Counted from the stretch's first letter, positions 1-5,765 are shown. The stretch: DNA of 5,802 nucleotides from an uncultured bacterium (GCA_905215845.1 CAJMRU010000069.1:1-5802); one strand, 5' to 3'. Numbers and translations are program-made. The notes: generated by a model not told the origin, from the sequence alone.

Positions 1-1
1 T

Positions 2-85
2 CGAAATAAGGTACAGGAATATTTATTTGTTGGATTTAACGGAGAAGATGTATGGCAAAAGCAAAAACTACAATTAAAAAAATAA
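2..85 (+). CDS. C-terminal end of an upstream gene (partial; possibly the cognate DNA methyltransferase)
   Basis: An open frame enters from the left edge and ends at TAA 83-85, giving 27 residues that include NKVQEYLFVGF. It overlaps the next gene by 34 bases, which is common in compact restriction-modification operons. The R-N-K-V-x-E-Y-L-F pattern resembles the extreme C-terminus of some adenine-specific DNA methyltransferases, and a methyltransferase is the expected neighbour of a type IIS endonuclease. That identity is inference from context and a very short peptide. A second frame, ending at TAA 75-77, is also open from the edge, but its peptide looks less protein-like. The frame of the endonuclease is closed upstream by TAA 7-9. 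Confidence 0.4.
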   Translation, partial: RNKVQEYLFVGFNGEDVWQKQKLQLKK

Positions 86-1842
86 CTCAAAATGCATGGG
101 AGTGCACGAAGATATTTAAAACGGGTGAAATAGAGAAAAGAATTGTAAAAGATCCTATTGATATTTGGTCAATAGGCAATACTGGCGTAAGAAATCCGTG
201 GCGAATACCAGGTGGATATAAAGTATATGTTGAATCTAACCAGGTTGGAAAAATTCGGACTGCACAAGAACAAAAATTGTTTAAAGAAAAATTATTATTA
301 GCAGGGGAAATTGGTGGAGATCCTAAGAAAGATGCAGACGCCAGTATTACGAGAAAATATCGTTTGATGTTTAATAAATACGGTTTTGCATATCCAGAAG
401 TCTTAAAGAAAGATGGATTTTCTCAAAAAGAGATAGGAAAAATTGATGATATTACACCAGCTGGATGGGCATTTTATCATGCAAATACTATTCAAGCTCA
501 ACAAGAATGCTTTTTGAGAGGGCTAGTTGTTCAAATGGAACCATTAGGTGAAAGAGAGACATATTCTCCATTACGGTGGGTATTGAAGATAATGTTTGAT
601 TTGTTTGAACGTACAGGTGACTATAAAATTAATTATATAGAATTTGCGGTATGTGTACAAACAAGTTCACCTAAATATGAACTGGAAACAGTTGTAAATA
701 AAATTTTGGAAATTAGAGGTAGAAGAAAGAAATATATTAACAAAAAGAAATTTGATAGAGATTTAATACATAATGCTTGGAAGCATTATTTTAAAGAAGA
801 GAAAAATTTTCATGAATATGCAGACATGAATTTAAGATATTTAAGTGCAAGTGGAATTTTAAAGCGATCTGGAAGAGGAATAACTGTAATGCCGGAATAT
901 AAGTCTCTTGCATATGAATTGACTAAAAATGTAATTAGTGATGCAACATTAAAGGAAAGGTACAAATTACTTTGCCAAGGAGCTCCGTTACCAACAGATA
1001 ATACAGAGATTGCTAAAAAGGTGTTGGAAGATTTAATAAACGAATTGGAAATGTACAATATTAAATATGAAATACCTGATATTACATTAGACAATTCGAA
1101 AAATATCAATATTGTAAGAAGTAATCTAAAACAAAATATTGATCATTATAAAGAAGAAAAATATGCACAAAATCAAAGAGAATGTTGGTATGAAATATAC
1201 GAGTATATGAAATTACTGATTTCAAATAATGGAAAAAGTAAAGAATTGGGAGAAGATTATATAATAAATGTTCCAAAAGCAGAAGCCGCAGCATATTTGG
1301 AATGGATTTTGTGGAGAGCTTTTTTGGCGATAGATCATATAGTTAATAAACCATATGATGCTAGAGGGTTTAATGTAGATCAAGATTATTTACCAATCGG
1401 AACTGCACCAGGTGGAAAACCAGATATGATTTTTGAATTTGATGATTATGTTATTGTTGTTGAAGTAACATTATCTACAAATTCTAGACAAGAAGCTATG
1501 GAAGGAGAACCTGTTAGGAGACATGTTGCTGATTTGGTACAGAAATATAAAAAACCTGTTTATGGTTTGTTTGTAGCAAATAAAATTGATTCTAATACAG
1601 CAGAGACATTTAGAATGGGTGTTTGGTATACAACACAAGATGAACGTTTGGAATTACATATTGTGCCGTTAACATTGACACAATTTAGTGAATATTTTAA
1701 ATTTATTTTTACAGAAAATTTTGCGGAACCGCAAAAAATCGTAGACCTTATGTGTAATTGCGAAAATTATCGAAAAATATGTGAAGGTCCAGAATGGAAA
1801 AAGTGTATAAATGAAGTTGTTCAAATAATGACAAAAAGGTAG
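52..1842 (+). CDS. AlwI / Nt.BspD6I-family type IIS restriction endonuclease
   Basis: A 596-residue endonuclease expected to recognise a short asymmetric site and cut, or nick, a few bases outside it. The N-terminal half (about 1-310) should be the DNA-recognition part and carries W-S-I-G-N-T-G-V-R-N-P at about 39-49, a pattern I associate with this family. The C-terminal nuclease domain has E417 (in Y-L-E-W), D458 (in G-G-K-P-D), E471 (in V-E-V-T) and E484 before E-P-V-R-R-H. This is a PD-(D/E)XK-type site in which the usual Lys of ExK is Thr. From memory, Nt.BspD6I (about 604 aa) uses Glu418, Asp456, Glu469 and Glu482; the +13 spacings match here. The start is ATG 52, with GGAGAA at 41-46 five bases upstream. 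Its stop nearly touches the ATPase gene, so the two are probably co-expressed. The sequence cannot show the target site or whether it nicks or makes double-strand breaks; AlwI (GGATC) and PleI/MlyI (GAGTC) specificities are only relatives. Confidence 0.87.
   Translation: MAKAKTTIKKITQNAWECTKIFKTGEIEKRIVKDPIDIWSIGNTGVRNPWRIPGGYKVYVESNQVGKIRTAQEQKLFKEKLLLAGEIGGDPKKDADASITRKYRLMFNKYGFAYPEVLKKDGFSQKEIGKIDDITPAGWAFYHANTIQAQQECFLRGLVVQMEPLGERETYSPLRWVLKIMFDLFERTGDYKINYIEFAVCVQTSSPKYELETVVNKILEIRGRRKKYINKKKFDRDLIHNAWKHYFKEEKNFHEYADMNLRYLSASGILKRSGRGITVMPEYKSLAYELTKNVISDATLKERYKLLCQGAPLPTDNTEIAKKVLEDLINELEMYNIKYEIPDITLDNSKNINIVRSNLKQNIDHYKEEKYAQNQRECWYEIYEYMKLLISNNGKSKELGEDYIINVPKAEAAAYLEWILWRAFLAIDHIVNKPYDARGFNVDQDYLPIGTAPGGKPDMIFEFDDYVIVVEVTLSTNSRQEAMEGEPVRRHVADLVQKYKKPVYGLFVANKIDSNTAETFRMGVWYTTQDERLELHIVPLTLTQFSEYFKFIFTENFAEPQKIVDLMCNCENYRKICEGPEWKKCINEVVQIMTKR
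1835..1839 (+). promoter_or_regulatory. Ribosome binding site that decides the ATPase start
   Basis: AAAGG lies inside the last codons of the endonuclease gene. It is 2 bases before a GTG at 1842, which is too close, and 11 bases before the ATG at 1851, which is long but workable. I therefore prefer ATG 1851. GTG 1842 would add three residues and overlap the endonuclease stop by one base. Confidence 0.5.
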
Positions 1843-1850
1843 TGAAAACA

Positions 1851-3965
1851 ATGGAAGAACAATATAAAAAAACTTTCGATCAAATGGTTGATTCATTAAA
1901 AATGTATCAACGATATGAATTAAAAGATAAAAATAGAAAAGATATATTAGACAAGGTATATGTAGATCCTATTGAAAATGATGGTATTTTAAATTTATGT
2001 TTGAAAGATAATACAACTGTACTTATAGGCAGACGTGGTACAGGAAAATCAACTATCTTTATGCGGATGCAGAATGAATTACGTAAACAGAATGATATAA
2101 TGACGTGTTATATAGATGTAAAAAGCATATTTGATGTTGCGAAAAGAAATTATATTACAATCAATTATTTAAAAACCAGCAATTTAGAAGAAATTGAGCA
2201 ATATTCAATACAAAGGCAATTTATTTTAGATTTTGTAGATGAACTTATAAATGAAATATGTAAAAATTATGATACAATTTGGGAGAAATTTAAACAAAAG
2301 TTACATATATCTAAATCACAAAAGGCTATAGATAAATTGAAAAATATACGAAAAAGGATACAAGATAATAATCATTTAAGCAACATTGAAATGCAAACTT
2401 TGCAAGAAGTAATGCATTCGAATGTAGATAATATGTCGTATTGTGACAAAAGGTCTATGAAAATGGATATTTCATTGAGCAAAAAGAAAAATATTCTAAA
2501 TGCAGGCGGAAACAGGGAAAATACCTTATCAGAGGGAGAAGAAAACGGAAAAAAATATAACAGGGTTTTTGCAAGAATATTTGAAATAACATCAATAGTA
2601 ACAGAAATAAAAAGTATATTACAAGAATTATCAATGCGAAGATTGTTTCTAATTTTAGATGATTATTCAGAGATAGAGCAGACTTCATTGGTTATGTTTT
2701 GTGATTTGATTGTTAATACGTTACATAATAATTCTGATAATTTTGTAAAGTTAAAAATATCTGCTTATCCAGGTAGAGTTGAACTAGGTGAATTAGACAG
2801 ACAAAAGGTAGATATACGATATTTGGATTACTTTCAGCTGTATGCTGGAGATAAAAGAAATGAAATGGAAAGCATGGCCGTAGCATATACAGAAAGATTA
2901 ATGGATACAAGACTAAAAATATATACAGGAAAAGATTTTGATTATTATTTTGATACGACTAAAACATCAAAAGAAGAGTACTGTAAATATTTGTTCAATA
3001 TGACAATGAATGTAGTAAGACATATTGGACTTATATTAGATTACGCGCAAGAGTTATCTATAATTCAGGGAGAACGAATTACATTAAATATTTTAAATGA
3101 AGCATCGAAACGTTTTTATAAAGAAAGATTAGTGCAATTTTTTGAAGAAAGTAAAACGGCAAAGATGACATATAATGAACGAATTGAGTCATTAGAATTG
3201 AACAAATTATTAAATCAAATCATCGATAAAGAAAAAACTATTAAAACAAATATTAGAACAAACCAATATACGGCAGTAATATTTCAAAAAGAGCGTAATA
3301 ATCCATATACGAGTCATTTTTATATTGCACAAGAATTAGAGCCTTATTTAGGTAGTTTAGAATTGAATTTCTTTATTAGTAAATATAATGAAATGTCAAA
3401 TAAGTCAGGAAAAAAAGTTTCTATTTATGCACTTAATTATGGATTATGTATGGATGAAAATCTAAGATGGGGAAAACCAAAGGGAAATGAATACCGTACA
3501 TACTTTATTGAGTCGCCCTTTAATTTCACTCCAGTTATTAAAAATTTTTTGTCAGAAAAAAAAAAAATATATTGTGAAAACTGTATGCATGAGTTTAGCG
3601 AAGAAGAGTATAATCTAATGAAAAAATACGGTGGTACTTGCCTAAAATGTGGTTGTAAAAATAGTATACAGGAGAAAAGGGTACTTTCGGATGAAGAACG
3701 AAGTGAAATAGAAGAAATAGAAAAAAAGGATAATTTATTGGAGAGAGAGCAATATCAGTTGCTGAAATTGTTACAATATAGTAGAAAAGATAAAACAGCA
3801 ACGGAGTTAGCACAAGAATTGGATGTGAGTTGGCAAAAAATAGGATGGATAGCAAAAAAAATAGAGGAAGATTATTGTTACCTAAAAAAAGAACCACGAA
3901 AGGGAAAAATGTATTACGTTTTATCTGATTTGGGAAGAGAATATTTAGATTCGATAACACCATGA
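1851..3965 (+). CDS. ORC/Cdc6-like AAA+ ATPase with zinc ribbon and C-terminal winged helix, partner of the AlwI-like nuclease
   Basis: A 704-residue predicted ATPase (numbered from ATG 1851). The Walker A motif G-R-R-G-T-G-K-S-T is at 60-68 and Walker B L-F-L-I-L-D-D-Y at 265-272, with the DD pair at 270-271. A possible sensor-1 strand (K-L-K-I-S-A-Y-P) is near 300-307, and an Arg-containing helix (V-V-R-H-I-G-L-I-L) near 388-396 could be sensor 2. A charged, probably helical insertion of about 95 residues (147-242) separates Walker A from Walker B. A four-Cys zinc ribbon follows (C575, C578, C597, C600), then an acidic helix and a winged-helix domain (about 629-702) ending V-L-S-D-L-G-R-E-Y-L. 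AAA+ core plus winged helix is the Orc1/Cdc6 layout, also seen in prokaryotic P-loop ATPases of defence loci. It abuts the AlwI-like endonuclease, so it may load, gate or activate that nuclease on DNA; this role is inference. The family assignment is moderate and the ATPase call strong. Confidence 0.8.
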   Translation: MEEQYKKTFDQMVDSLKMYQRYELKDKNRKDILDKVYVDPIENDGILNLCLKDNTTVLIGRRGTGKSTIFMRMQNELRKQNDIMTCYIDVKSIFDVAKRNYITINYLKTSNLEEIEQYSIQRQFILDFVDELINEICKNYDTIWEKFKQKLHISKSQKAIDKLKNIRKRIQDNNHLSNIEMQTLQEVMHSNVDNMSYCDKRSMKMDISLSKKKNILNAGGNRENTLSEGEENGKKYNRVFARIFEITSIVTEIKSILQELSMRRLFLILDDYSEIEQTSLVMFCDLIVNTLHNNSDNFVKLKISAYPGRVELGELDRQKVDIRYLDYFQLYAGDKRNEMESMAVAYTERLMDTRLKIYTGKDFDYYFDTTKTSKEEYCKYLFNMTMNVVRHIGLILDYAQELSIIQGERITLNILNEASKRFYKERLVQFFEESKTAKMTYNERIESLELNKLLNQIIDKEKTIKTNIRTNQYTAVIFQKERNNPYTSHFYIAQELEPYLGSLELNFFISKYNEMSNKSGKKVSIYALNYGLCMDENLRWGKPKGNEYRTYFIESPFNFTPVIKNFLSEKKKIYCENCMHEFSEEEYNLMKKYGGTCLKCGCKNSIQEKRVLSDEERSEIEEIEKKDNLLEREQYQLLKLLQYSRKDKTATELAQELDVSWQKIGWIAKKIEEDYCYLKKEPRKGKMYYVLSDLGREYLDSITP
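3556..3567 (+). repeat. 12-A homopolymer inside the ATPase gene
   Basis: Twelve consecutive A residues encode the end of a Glu codon, three Lys and the first base of an Ile codon, two codons before the first zinc-ribbon Cys (TGT 3573-3575). Losing one A leads to TAA at 3616-3618 and gaining one A leads to TGA at 3575-3577. Either slip would leave the AAA+ core without zinc ribbon and winged helix. Confidence 0.9.
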
Positions 3966-4072
3966 TAACAAAATCAAAAAAAATAATACAGACACAACGG
4001 AAAATCCGGATTTTCCCACACGAATCACACGAAAAACCACCATTTGTACACCGCAATACATCGGTCTGATAT
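3966..4072. other. Gene-free right end of the putative inserted segment
   Basis: The 107 bases between the ATPase stop and the tuf tail hold no credible gene. They start A-rich, with an 8-A run, then contain an 18-bp perfect palindrome (3999-4016). Directly after it the 8-mer CACACGAA occurs twice (4017-4024 and 4026-4033), separated by one T. Repeats clustered just inside a junction are what a recombinase-binding end often looks like. That function is inference, because no recombinase gene is visible in the window. Confidence 0.4.
3999..4016. repeat. 18-bp perfect palindrome
   Basis: GGAAAATCCGGATTTTCC is identical to its reverse complement. As RNA it could form a 7-bp stem with a CCGG loop, but the next bases are CACACG and not a T-tract, so it is not a convincing intrinsic terminator in either direction. 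It may be a dimeric protein-binding site or part of an element end, about 57 bases inside the tuf junction. Confidence 0.75.
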
Positions 4073-4126
4073 CGTGAAGGTGGACGTACTGTAGGATCAG
4101 GACGTGTTGCTACAATCATCGAATAA
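4073..4126 (+). pseudogene. tuf: 3' end of tuf (EF-Tu), right junction of an insertion
   Basis: Seventeen codons and TAA read REGGRTVGSGRVATIIE, the essentially invariant C-terminus of bacterial elongation factor Tu. The preceding bases do not continue EF-Tu: in frame, the codon before CGT 4073 is TAT (not the expected Ile) and the one before that is TGA 4067-4069. The similarity therefore begins abruptly at or within a few bases of 4073. The codons look like those of a highly expressed gene (CGT, GGT, ATC, GAA), unlike the AT-rich genes to the left. A strong terminator follows, as expected for native tuf. The likely cause is integration at the 3' end of tuf, leaving a copy of the target tail here and an intact tuf at the other junction. 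Degeneration or rearrangement of a second tuf copy is the alternative. Confidence 0.8.
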
Positions 4127-4159
4127 TTTTAGCATAACATCTTAAATTATATATATTGA

Positions 4160-4173
4160 GTACCGCAAGGTAC
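4160..4173 (+). other. Small GNRA-loop hairpin in the tuf 3' leader to the terminator
   Basis: GTACC-GCAA-GGTAC is a perfect 5-bp stem closed by a GCAA tetraloop, 33 bases after the tuf stop and 21 bases before the main terminator stem. It lacks a T-tract, so it is more likely a structural or 3'-end-stabilising element of the tuf transcript than a terminator. Confidence 0.5.
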
Positions 4174-4194
4174 ATTGTGTCCAAACGTAAGATA

Positions 4195-4225
4195 CCCCGG
4201 AACCGTAAGGTTTCCGGGGTTTTTC
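4195..4225 (+). terminator. Strong intrinsic terminator, probably the native tuf terminator
   Basis: A CCCCGGAACC arm pairs with GGTTTCCGGGG across a GTAA loop with a single bulged T, followed by TTTTTCTG. The stem is GC-rich and strong. With the insertion present, it is also the first good terminator downstream of the nuclease-ATPase operon, so inserted genes and the tuf tail would share it. Confidence 0.9.
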
Positions 4226-4248
4226 TGTTGCCTGGAAACATAAAAATT

Positions 4249-4596
4249 ATGAAAAATAATTCTATATTAAAATATGGATATTTGATGAAATCTTTGCTGT
4301 TGAATGAAGAAGAACCGATATATGGAAAATATGGAATGTTGCGAAAACAGTTCCTGAAGGAACACAGATCAGCAAAATATCAATACTTGCTATTGACTGG
4401 AAAGCTGACGGAACACCTGAATCAGATTGATCAGGAAGCCAGAAAGCAGGTGGAAATACTTATGGAACAGATGGTGAAAAAACAGGGTGCGACGGAAGAA
4501 TTAAAGGCACAGGATCAGATGAAGTGGGTTAGATTAATGATTAATATAAAATCCAGTGCAGAAGAAATTGTAGTGAAAAATACGATATATATGTAG
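4249..4596 (+). CDS. tnpV: TnpV-family transposon-associated protein
   Basis: A 115-residue protein resembling TnpV, the small protein of unknown biochemical role found in Tn4451/Tn4453-type mobilizable transposons and widely as single genes in Clostridia. Supporting motifs are G-K-Y-G-M-L-R-K-x-F-L-K-E-H-R at 26-40, the helical G-K-L-T-E-H-L-N-Q-I-D at 51-61, and A-T-E-E-L-K-A-Q-D-Q-M-K-W-V at 81-94. Length fits the family (about 110-125). The frame stays open back to a TTG at 4156, but that would translate through the terminator, so ATG 4249 is preferred; ATG 4285 is possible. Neither has a strong ribosome binding site and no clear promoter is seen. No large serine recombinase or other transposon gene is adjacent, so it is a solitary copy or remnant. 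Confidence 0.8.
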   Translation: MKNNSILKYGYLMKSLLLNEEEPIYGKYGMLRKQFLKEHRSAKYQYLLLTGKLTEHLNQIDQEARKQVEILMEQMVKKQGATEELKAQDQMKWVRLMINIKSSAEEIVVKNTIYM

Positions 4597-4606
4597 GTGG
4601 AAATAG

Positions 4607-4630
4607 GCGGTCGAAAAGGATCGCTTTTTT
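4607..4630 (+). terminator. Intrinsic terminator after tnpV
   Basis: GCGGTC pairs with GATCGC (6 bp including one G-U) around a GAAAAG loop, followed immediately by six T residues. It starts 10 bases after the tnpV stop and separates tnpV from the membrane-protein genes. Confidence 0.8.
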
Positions 4631-4670
4631 CTGTTTTGTGTGTATTGGAATAGTATTTTAAAATGAACTA

Positions 4671-4679
4671 TGGTAGAAT
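4671..4679 (+). promoter_or_regulatory. Extended -10 promoter for the small membrane-protein genes
   Basis: TGGTAGAAT is an extended -10 (TGn plus TAGAAT, one mismatch from TATAAT), about 60 bases before the ATG at 4740 and downstream of the tnpV terminator. No good -35 hexamer lies at the normal 16-18 base spacing, which extended -10 promoters tolerate. Confidence 0.55.
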
Positions 4680-4727
4680 AAAGTAAAGACAAATCGAGAG
4701 CTTTTGGATAAAATTTTGAAAATTATC

Positions 4728-4734
4728 GAGGAAG
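4728..4734 (+). promoter_or_regulatory. Ribosome binding site that sets the start at 4740
   Basis: GAGGAAG is followed by a 5-base spacer and ATG 4740. The reading frame is open further back, to a TTG at 4704, but no comparable site precedes that codon. Confidence 0.75.
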
Positions 4735-4739
4735 TTACT

Positions 4740-5084
4740 ATGAAAAAATGTAGATATTGTGGCAAAGAATTAGATAGTAATTTGGAATTTTGTAGCAGTG
4801 AGTGCGAAAACAGCTATAGAAAGATAATTGAAAAAGATAGACATAAAATTAAGTATTTCATTTCGAGCATTATTTTAGGGTTTTTAGCTATGTTTTATGG
4901 TGTTGTGTCAAGCCGCAATTGCATGATTGGAAGTGGAATTATAGTAATGGGGGTCACTGTTGTTTTGCTTCCATTTACTACTTCAGAAACAACTGCTTTA
5001 TTTGGAAATAAAAAGGCGAGATTTATTGGAAGAATACTAGGCATGATACTTATAGCGGTTGGAATATGGGTAGGGTTTATTTGA
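4740..5084 (+). CDS. Zinc-ribbon membrane protein of unknown function
   Basis: A 114-residue protein. The N-terminus carries a short zinc-ribbon motif, C4-x2-C7-x10-C18-x3-C22, with F-C-S-S-E-C before the last Cys, similar to the treble-clef/DUF2116-like ribbons at the start of small prokaryotic membrane proteins. A basic linker (24-38) leads to two hydrophobic segments (about 39-57 and 60-80), a polar loop, and a third segment (about 95-113). The ribbon should face the cytoplasm. The biochemical role is not known. It is the first gene after an extended -10 promoter, and the SdpI-family gene starts 55 bases after its stop with no terminator between, so co-transcription is likely. Confidence 0.75.
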   Translation: MKKCRYCGKELDSNLEFCSSECENSYRKIIEKDRHKIKYFISSIILGFLAMFYGVVSSRNCMIGSGIIVMGVTVVLLPFTTSETTALFGNKKARFIGRILGMILIAVGIWVGFI

Positions 5085-5139
5085 TGACAACTTTAGTCTT
5101 TAGAGCAAATTAATCAGAAGTTGAGAGGAGATCTCTGTA

Positions 5140-5490
5140 ATGTTTATATTTTTATCTGCGTGTTCACTTTTAGTACCGTTATCTATGATTATATTGGGAT
5201 ATACGTGGAAAGATAAGCCTCCTAAAGATCGGCAGGGGAGTTCGGGATATCGAACTACTATGTCAAGGATGAATGATGAAACATGGAGATATGCACACAG
5301 GTGTTGGGGCTGGATAAACTTTGTTTTAGGAATCATCCTGGTGATACTATCGATTTTTATTTTGATTTTAACGAAAGATGATACAAACTTTGAAATGATT
5401 TCTGTTTATTTGGTGTTTTTACAATTAGGAATTATGGTGCTTACAATTATTCCGACAGAATTTTTGTTGCATAAACATTTTACAAAGTAA
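5140..5490 (+). CDS. SdpI-family integral membrane protein
   Basis: A 116-residue protein with hydrophobic segments at about 2-20, 59-77 and 86-108. Between the first two lies the conserved SdpI-family stretch G-Y-R-T (36-39), S42, N45, E47, W49, A52 and H53. Bacillus subtilis SdpI is a membrane protein giving immunity to the killing factor SdpC and signalling to the SdpR repressor, and has more membrane segments; short single-domain homologues like this one are common in Firmicutes and mostly uncharacterised. No toxin gene like sdpC and no ArsR-type repressor is seen here, so an immunity role is not supported by context. ATG 5140 follows GAGAGGAG at 5123-5130 with 9 bases between. It probably shares a transcript with the zinc-ribbon gene upstream. 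Confidence 0.78.
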   Translation: MFIFLSACSLLVPLSMIILGYTWKDKPPKDRQGSSGYRTTMSRMNDETWRYAHRCWGWINFVLGIILVILSIFILILTKDDTNFEMISVYLVFLQLGIMVLTIIPTEFLLHKHFTK

Positions 5491-5554
5491 GGAATGAAAA
5501 AATAGCTAATTTCCAATTGGCGGAAATGAAAATCGGAAGTTGGAGGATTGAATT

Positions 5555-5746
5555 ATGTGGAATGAATTAGGTATAAGCGGTGGAACCGCAATTGTTATTT
5601 TGATTGCACTGTATTTCGTTATCAAATGGGCAGTGAAAAATGGCATCAAAGAAGCCTACAGTGCAATCACTGGAAAGAAAACTGTTGAAGATATCCAAAA
5701 CGAAAAAGAGCTGAAAGAACTTGGATTGGATTCAGAAGATCAATAA
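5555..5746 (+). CDS. Small single-span membrane protein (63 aa), function unknown
   Basis: A 63-residue protein with one hydrophobic segment (about 10-25), a basic stretch after it (K24 to K32), and a hydrophilic, acidic, probably helical tail ending E-L-G-L-D-S-E-D-Q. By the positive-inside rule the tail should be cytoplasmic. The start is well supported: GGAGG at 5542-5546 is 8 bases before ATG 5555. It may belong to a DUF family of short Firmicutes membrane proteins (I tentatively think of DUF6019), but I cannot confirm this. It lies 64 bases after the SdpI-family gene, with no strong terminator between, and is followed by a terminator-like hairpin. Confidence 0.7.
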   Translation: MWNELGISGGTAIVILIALYFVIKWAVKNGIKEAYSAITGKKTVEDIQNEKELKELGLDSEDQ

Positions 5747-5765
5747 CTTCAAGTTGAACAAAATC

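Larger units (their letters stand above)
1..4126. mobile_element. Putative integrated defence island or its right part (left end outside the window)
   Basis: The span combines an AT-rich nuclease-ATPase operon, a non-coding repeat-bearing end and an abrupt switch into the tail of a housekeeping gene. Together these suggest laterally acquired DNA inserted in tuf. No integrase, transposase or conjugation gene is visible in the span, so the type of element is unknown and the left limit here is only the window edge. Confidence 0.4.

Noticed and set aside
810..1109. Minus-strand open frames inside the endonuclease and ATPase genes (also 1106-1294, 1669-1896, 2455-2688, 2713-2910)
   Set aside because: They are shadows of AT-rich genes with clear catalytic motifs on the + strand; none shows a recognisable domain.
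1..3965. Avoidance of AlwI or PleI/MlyI sites in the operon as a clue to specificity
   Set aside because: GGATC/GATCC-type sites (for example near 150) and GAGTC sites (near 3185 and 3509) both occur, so inspection by eye gives no evidence of avoidance.
3999..4016. The palindrome as an intrinsic terminator of the nuclease-ATPase operon
   Set aside because: It is followed by CACACG on the + strand and by mixed sequence on the minus strand, with no T-tract either way.
4017..4033. The two CACACGAA copies as the start of a CRISPR array
   Set aside because: Only two 8-base copies with a one-base gap; there is no repeat-spacer periodicity and no cas gene.
3595..4119. A 174-codon minus-strand open frame across the ATPase end and the tuf tail
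   Set aside because: It is antisense to the ATPase zinc ribbon and winged helix and to the conserved tuf tail, is rich in F, L and I as expected from reversed AT-rich coding DNA, and has no family motif.
4156..4248. A 31-codon N-terminal extension of tnpV from a TTG start
   Set aside because: It would be translated through the strong tuf terminator hairpin, has no ribosome binding site, and adds residues not expected in TnpV proteins.
5100..5336. A 78-codon minus-strand open frame opposite the SdpI-family gene
   Set aside because: The + strand carries the conserved G-Y-R-T...S...N-x-E-x-W motif and a good ribosome binding site, so the minus frame is a shadow.
5509..5527. ATTTCC / GGAAAT hairpin between the SdpI-family gene and the 63-aa gene
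   Set aside because: The stem is six mostly weak pairs and no T-tract follows, so it is not convincing as a terminator or regulator.
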